NCBI RefSeq assembly: GCF_026130165.1 | Contig: NZ_JAIHOM010000020.1 | Location: forward strand, 1-55,950 | Source of the DNA: Spirulina subsalsa FACHB-351 | GTDB taxonomy: Bacteria > Cyanobacteriota > Cyanobacteriia > Cyanobacteriales > Spirulinaceae | Direction: 5' to 3' | Length of the DNA: 55,950 nt | Shown here: positions 54,388 through 55,950 of the stretch, one piece after another | Position numbering within the stretch: position 1 is the first letter of the stretch | Layout of the letters: every line of letters starts with the position of its first letter | The notes under the pieces: generated by a model | What the model was told of the DNA's origin: nothing | The model's database searches: none | What the model saw: the letters and a program-made list of their open reading frames with translations, nothing else | Program-made: the position numbers and the translations under genes

Positions 54388-54855
54388 ATGGAAATTCGTC
54401 CCGCCACCGAGACTGATCTCCCCCAACTCGCCCAACTCTACCATGAGGCAGTTTGTACCCTTGCCCCCCAACATTACACCCCCCAACAAGTGGCCGTCTG
54501 GGCGAGTTTCGGGCGTTTAAGTCCTGCCTTTCGTCACTTCATCCTAGATGCTAACACCTTTGTTGTAGACCGAGATGAGCAAATTCTAGGGTTTTGTGGC
54601 ATTGACTCAAAGGGCCATCTCACCTCCCTCTACGTCCATCCTCAGCACATCCGCCAGCACATTGGTTCTCAACTGGTGCAAAGAGTTCTCGACTATGCCA
54701 CACAGCACAGAATTAACCCCATTTTCGTTGAAGCAAGTCACTTTAGCCGTCCCTTATTCGAGAAATTCGGTTTTCGTCTCACTGAGATTGAACAAATCCA
54801 ACGGGATGGGGTAATTTTTGAGCGCTTTCATCTTCAGCGACATCGGGCTTGCTGA
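54388..54855 (+). CDS. GNAT-family N-acetyltransferase
   Basis: 155 residues. IRPATETDLPQLAQLYHEAV at the start, IDSKGHLTSLYVHPQHIRQH leading into GSQLVQRVLDYA as the acetyl-CoA site (here R-Q-H-I-G-S, a slightly degenerate Q/R-x-x-G-x-G/A), and VEASHFSRPLFEKFGF near the end. Resembles YafP-type acetyltransferases. Substrate unknown. 47 bp after the CHAT gene, so it might be read from the same transcript. Confidence 0.85.
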   Translation: MEIRPATETDLPQLAQLYHEAVCTLAPQHYTPQQVAVWASFGRLSPAFRHFILDANTFVVDRDEQILGFCGIDSKGHLTSLYVHPQHIRQHIGSQLVQRVLDYATQHRINPIFVEASHFSRPLFEKFGFRLTEIEQIQRDGVIFERFHLQRHRAC

Positions 54856-55063
54856 CTCCCCCTGTTCCCTTTTCCGGGCTTTTGCGCGGGCTTTTGCTGG
54901 CTGGTCATTTTCGTGTATAAATCAAACAGTTTCTCTAGCCGTTCCGTGTCATTTTTGAACGATTTTGAACGCGATCGCATCTGCGATCGAGGGGTTCATT
55001 ATTTTTTCTGTCGTGGGCTTCTCGGACTAGGGGAAATTCTTTGTCCATGCGGGTCTGGTATTA

Positions 55064-55549
55064 TTATTCCCCCACAAGGGCGATCGCCTGTGCCAGTAAA
55101 GTAGGGCTAATGCGTAAACCCACTTGGACAAGGTTCTCTAAATCCTGCTTGACCGATGAGATATATCCCATTTGCTTCCCTAACACAATCACAGCTAAAG
55201 TACCTCGAACGGGAATCTGGAGAACTTTGGCTGCTTTCCGTGCTGCTAGGTCATCGATAATGGCTTCATAGCCAGGATGCTTAACAGCCCAGGATAAGAC
55301 CTGGCTTTCGCCCAACCCAAGATCCCAACTGGCAATCCTTGAGTCAATTTCTGGAGCAGGTTTAATGTATGCTTGGCCTGTTTGCTGGAGCCAAATAACC
55401 GCACTGTCAGCGTATCCACCTAGGTTAATTTCATCTGCAACACCTTGAGGAATAACCACTTCATCACACAGTTCACTCAGTAATTGAATGCGATCGATCT
55501 TGGTTAAGCTAATAATGGGTGAGGTATTGACGACCCAGCGCTTAACCAC
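55064..55549 (-). CDS. DUF3368 PIN-like toxin of a toxin-antitoxin pair
   Basis: 161 residues from GTG 55549, which follows GGAGGAGG at 6 bases and overlaps the antitoxin stop. The PIN-like acidic residues are in VVNTSPIISLTKI (N-terminal, Asn for Asp), DLGLGESQVLSWA and AIIDDLAARKAAK, as usual in DUF3368. These proteins are taken to be RNases of the VapC type. Overlap with UPF0175 upstream is the common arrangement. The module lies beside an IS end, which fits accessory DNA. Confidence 0.85.
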   Translation of the reverse strand: MVKRWVVNTSPIISLTKIDRIQLLSELCDEVVIPQGVADEINLGGYADSAVIWLQQTGQAYIKPAPEIDSRIASWDLGLGESQVLSWAVKHPGYEAIIDDLAARKAAKVLQIPVRGTLAVIVLGKQMGYISSVKQDLENLVQVGLRISPTLLAQAIALVGE

Positions 55550-55793
55550 GGCTAACCTCCTCCGTGAGTTCTTCTGGTGTGGTCTGGAATGGAGAAACTC
55601 CAAATCGATCGAGAGCTTGCAGAAAAGTCTGGCGGCTGATCCCGGCAATTTCGGCAGCTTTGGATTGGGAAATCATCCCGACTTCATACCACTTGACTAC
55701 AGCAGCAATGAGCAGTTCTTGAGCGAATTCGTCTGGAGTGCTGCGAAGAACGGAAAAAGCACTTTCAGGTAAGTTCAGTTGAATTTGAATCAT
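55542..55793 (-). CDS. UPF0175 family antitoxin
   Basis: 83 residues. IQLNLPESAFSVLRSTPDEF and LLIAAVVKWYEVGMISQSKA followed by AAEIAGISRQTFLQAL (helix-turn-helix) are typical of UPF0175, the partner of DUF3368 toxins. It ends EEVSRG and TAA overlaps the toxin GTG by 8 bases. It probably represses its own operon. Its start lies only 30 bp from the outer end of the right IS element, so the promoter must lie in that gap or in the IS. Confidence 0.85.
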   Translation of the reverse strand: MIQIQLNLPESAFSVLRSTPDEFAQELLIAAVVKWYEVGMISQSKAAEIAGISRQTFLQALDRFGVSPFQTTPEELTEEVSRG

Positions 55794-55823
55794 CGAATTA
55801 GGTTGAGATTGACATGAATATTA

Positions 55824-55866
55824 TGACCAAAAATAATGGGTTTCAAGCCCCGCCCTTCCAGGGCGG
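55824..55866. mobile_element. Left end (hairpin and outer tail) of the right IS200/IS605 element
   Basis: The outer tail TGACCAAAAATAATGGG starts at 55824. CCGCCC (55850-55855) pairs with GGGCGG (55861-55866) around TTCCA. This is the inverted match of 84-127, with the stem bases changed in a compensating manner (GTCC/GGAC there, GCCC/GGGC here). Confidence 0.75.
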
Positions 55867-55911
55867 CATTAGGAGTGCTACAATGATACCAAGCAAGCCA
55901 GTGTCAAACAA

Positions 55912-55950
55912 TGTTGGTTCTCGAATACAAGGTCAAACCCAAACCTTATC
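55912..55950 (+). CDS. tnpB: TnpB, N-terminal start only (partial at window edge)
   Basis: An ATG at 55912 opens MLVLEYKVKPKPY to the window end, the usual start of cyanobacterial IS200/IS605 TnpB (RNA-guided nuclease, ancestor of Cas12). It follows the left-end hairpin by 45 bp without a tnpA between, so this element may be a tnpB-only (IS1341-type) copy. Integrity cannot be judged. Confidence 0.8.

Noticed and set aside
1-55950. tRNA or rRNA genes
   Set aside because: No cloverleaf-like segments with a T-loop consensus or conserved rRNA stretches were noticed on reading both strands. A tRNAscan or Rfam run would be decisive.

Overview
The window reads as cyanobacterial chromosome. The octamer GCGATCGC (HIP1) recurs throughout. 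Several genes belong to families known mainly from cyanobacteria: DUF3727, DUF3110, DUF2358, DUF928, an NblR-like regulator, HetZ/PatU, an IdiA/FutA iron-binding protein and an EGY-type site-2 protease. HetZ plus an unsplit PatU, with no other heterocyst gene in view, suggests a filamentous and perhaps non-heterocystous cyanobacterium of the Oscillatoria type. That placement is inference. No rRNA, tRNA or CRISPR array was seen.

Both window edges lie inside IS200/IS605-family elements: the last codons of a tnpA at the left and the first codons of a tnpB at the right. Their hairpin ends are near-identical and inverted, so the window may be a contig that broke at repeats. Between them lie several decayed IS200/IS605 pieces (6.4-7.0, 11.6, 22.9-23.2 and 43.6-44.1 kb), a MITE-like element (45.3 kb) and short-repeat tracts.

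Layout. 0.1-3.3 kb (minus strand): DUF192 lipoprotein, NblR-like response regulator, methyltransferase, and a TonB-like protein with an 18-bp tandem repeat. 3.7-6.3 kb (plus): FutA-like iron-binding protein, pentapeptide-repeat lipoprotein, quinone oxidoreductase. 6.4-7.1 kb: an IS graveyard holding two very small candidate genes with good ribosome binding sites. 7.3-11.4 kb: XRE-like protein, IspD, and a DUF3727-MltG-YqeG operon, followed by a strong terminator and a possible small RNA. 12.1-19.2 kb: a four-gene signalling operon (GAF histidine kinase, CheY-like regulator, Rec-PAS-GGDEF-EAL protein, and a hybrid kinase ending in a class III nucleotide cyclase). 19.2-25.6 kb: a Gly-Ser-Leu-Val repeat protein with a partner, DUF3110, MurQ, site-2 protease, and a TgpA-like transglutaminase-fold protein lacking the catalytic Cys. 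26.2-28.8 kb: hetZ-patU. 29-34 kb: desaturase-like flavoprotein with an internal Rieske domain, GNAT, GatB, DUF2358. 34.3-43.5 kb: SBP-PAS-GGDEF-EAL sensor, two GT-C-like membrane proteins, Cache histidine kinase. 44-48.5 kb: beta-lactamase-fold lipoprotein, S9 peptidase, phosphodiester glycosidase with a 24-bp tandem repeat. 48.5-55.8 kb: lipoprotein, DUF928 protein, a large secreted CHAT protease fused to a two-partner-secretion domain, GNAT, and a UPF0175/DUF3368 toxin-antitoxin pair.

Two systems stand out. One is the operon joining His-Asp phosphorelay to both c-di-GMP and cyclic nucleotide outputs. The other is the DUF928/TPS-CHAT pair, which looks like an exported caspase-like protease. 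All identifications are by eye from sequence; none was checked against a database.
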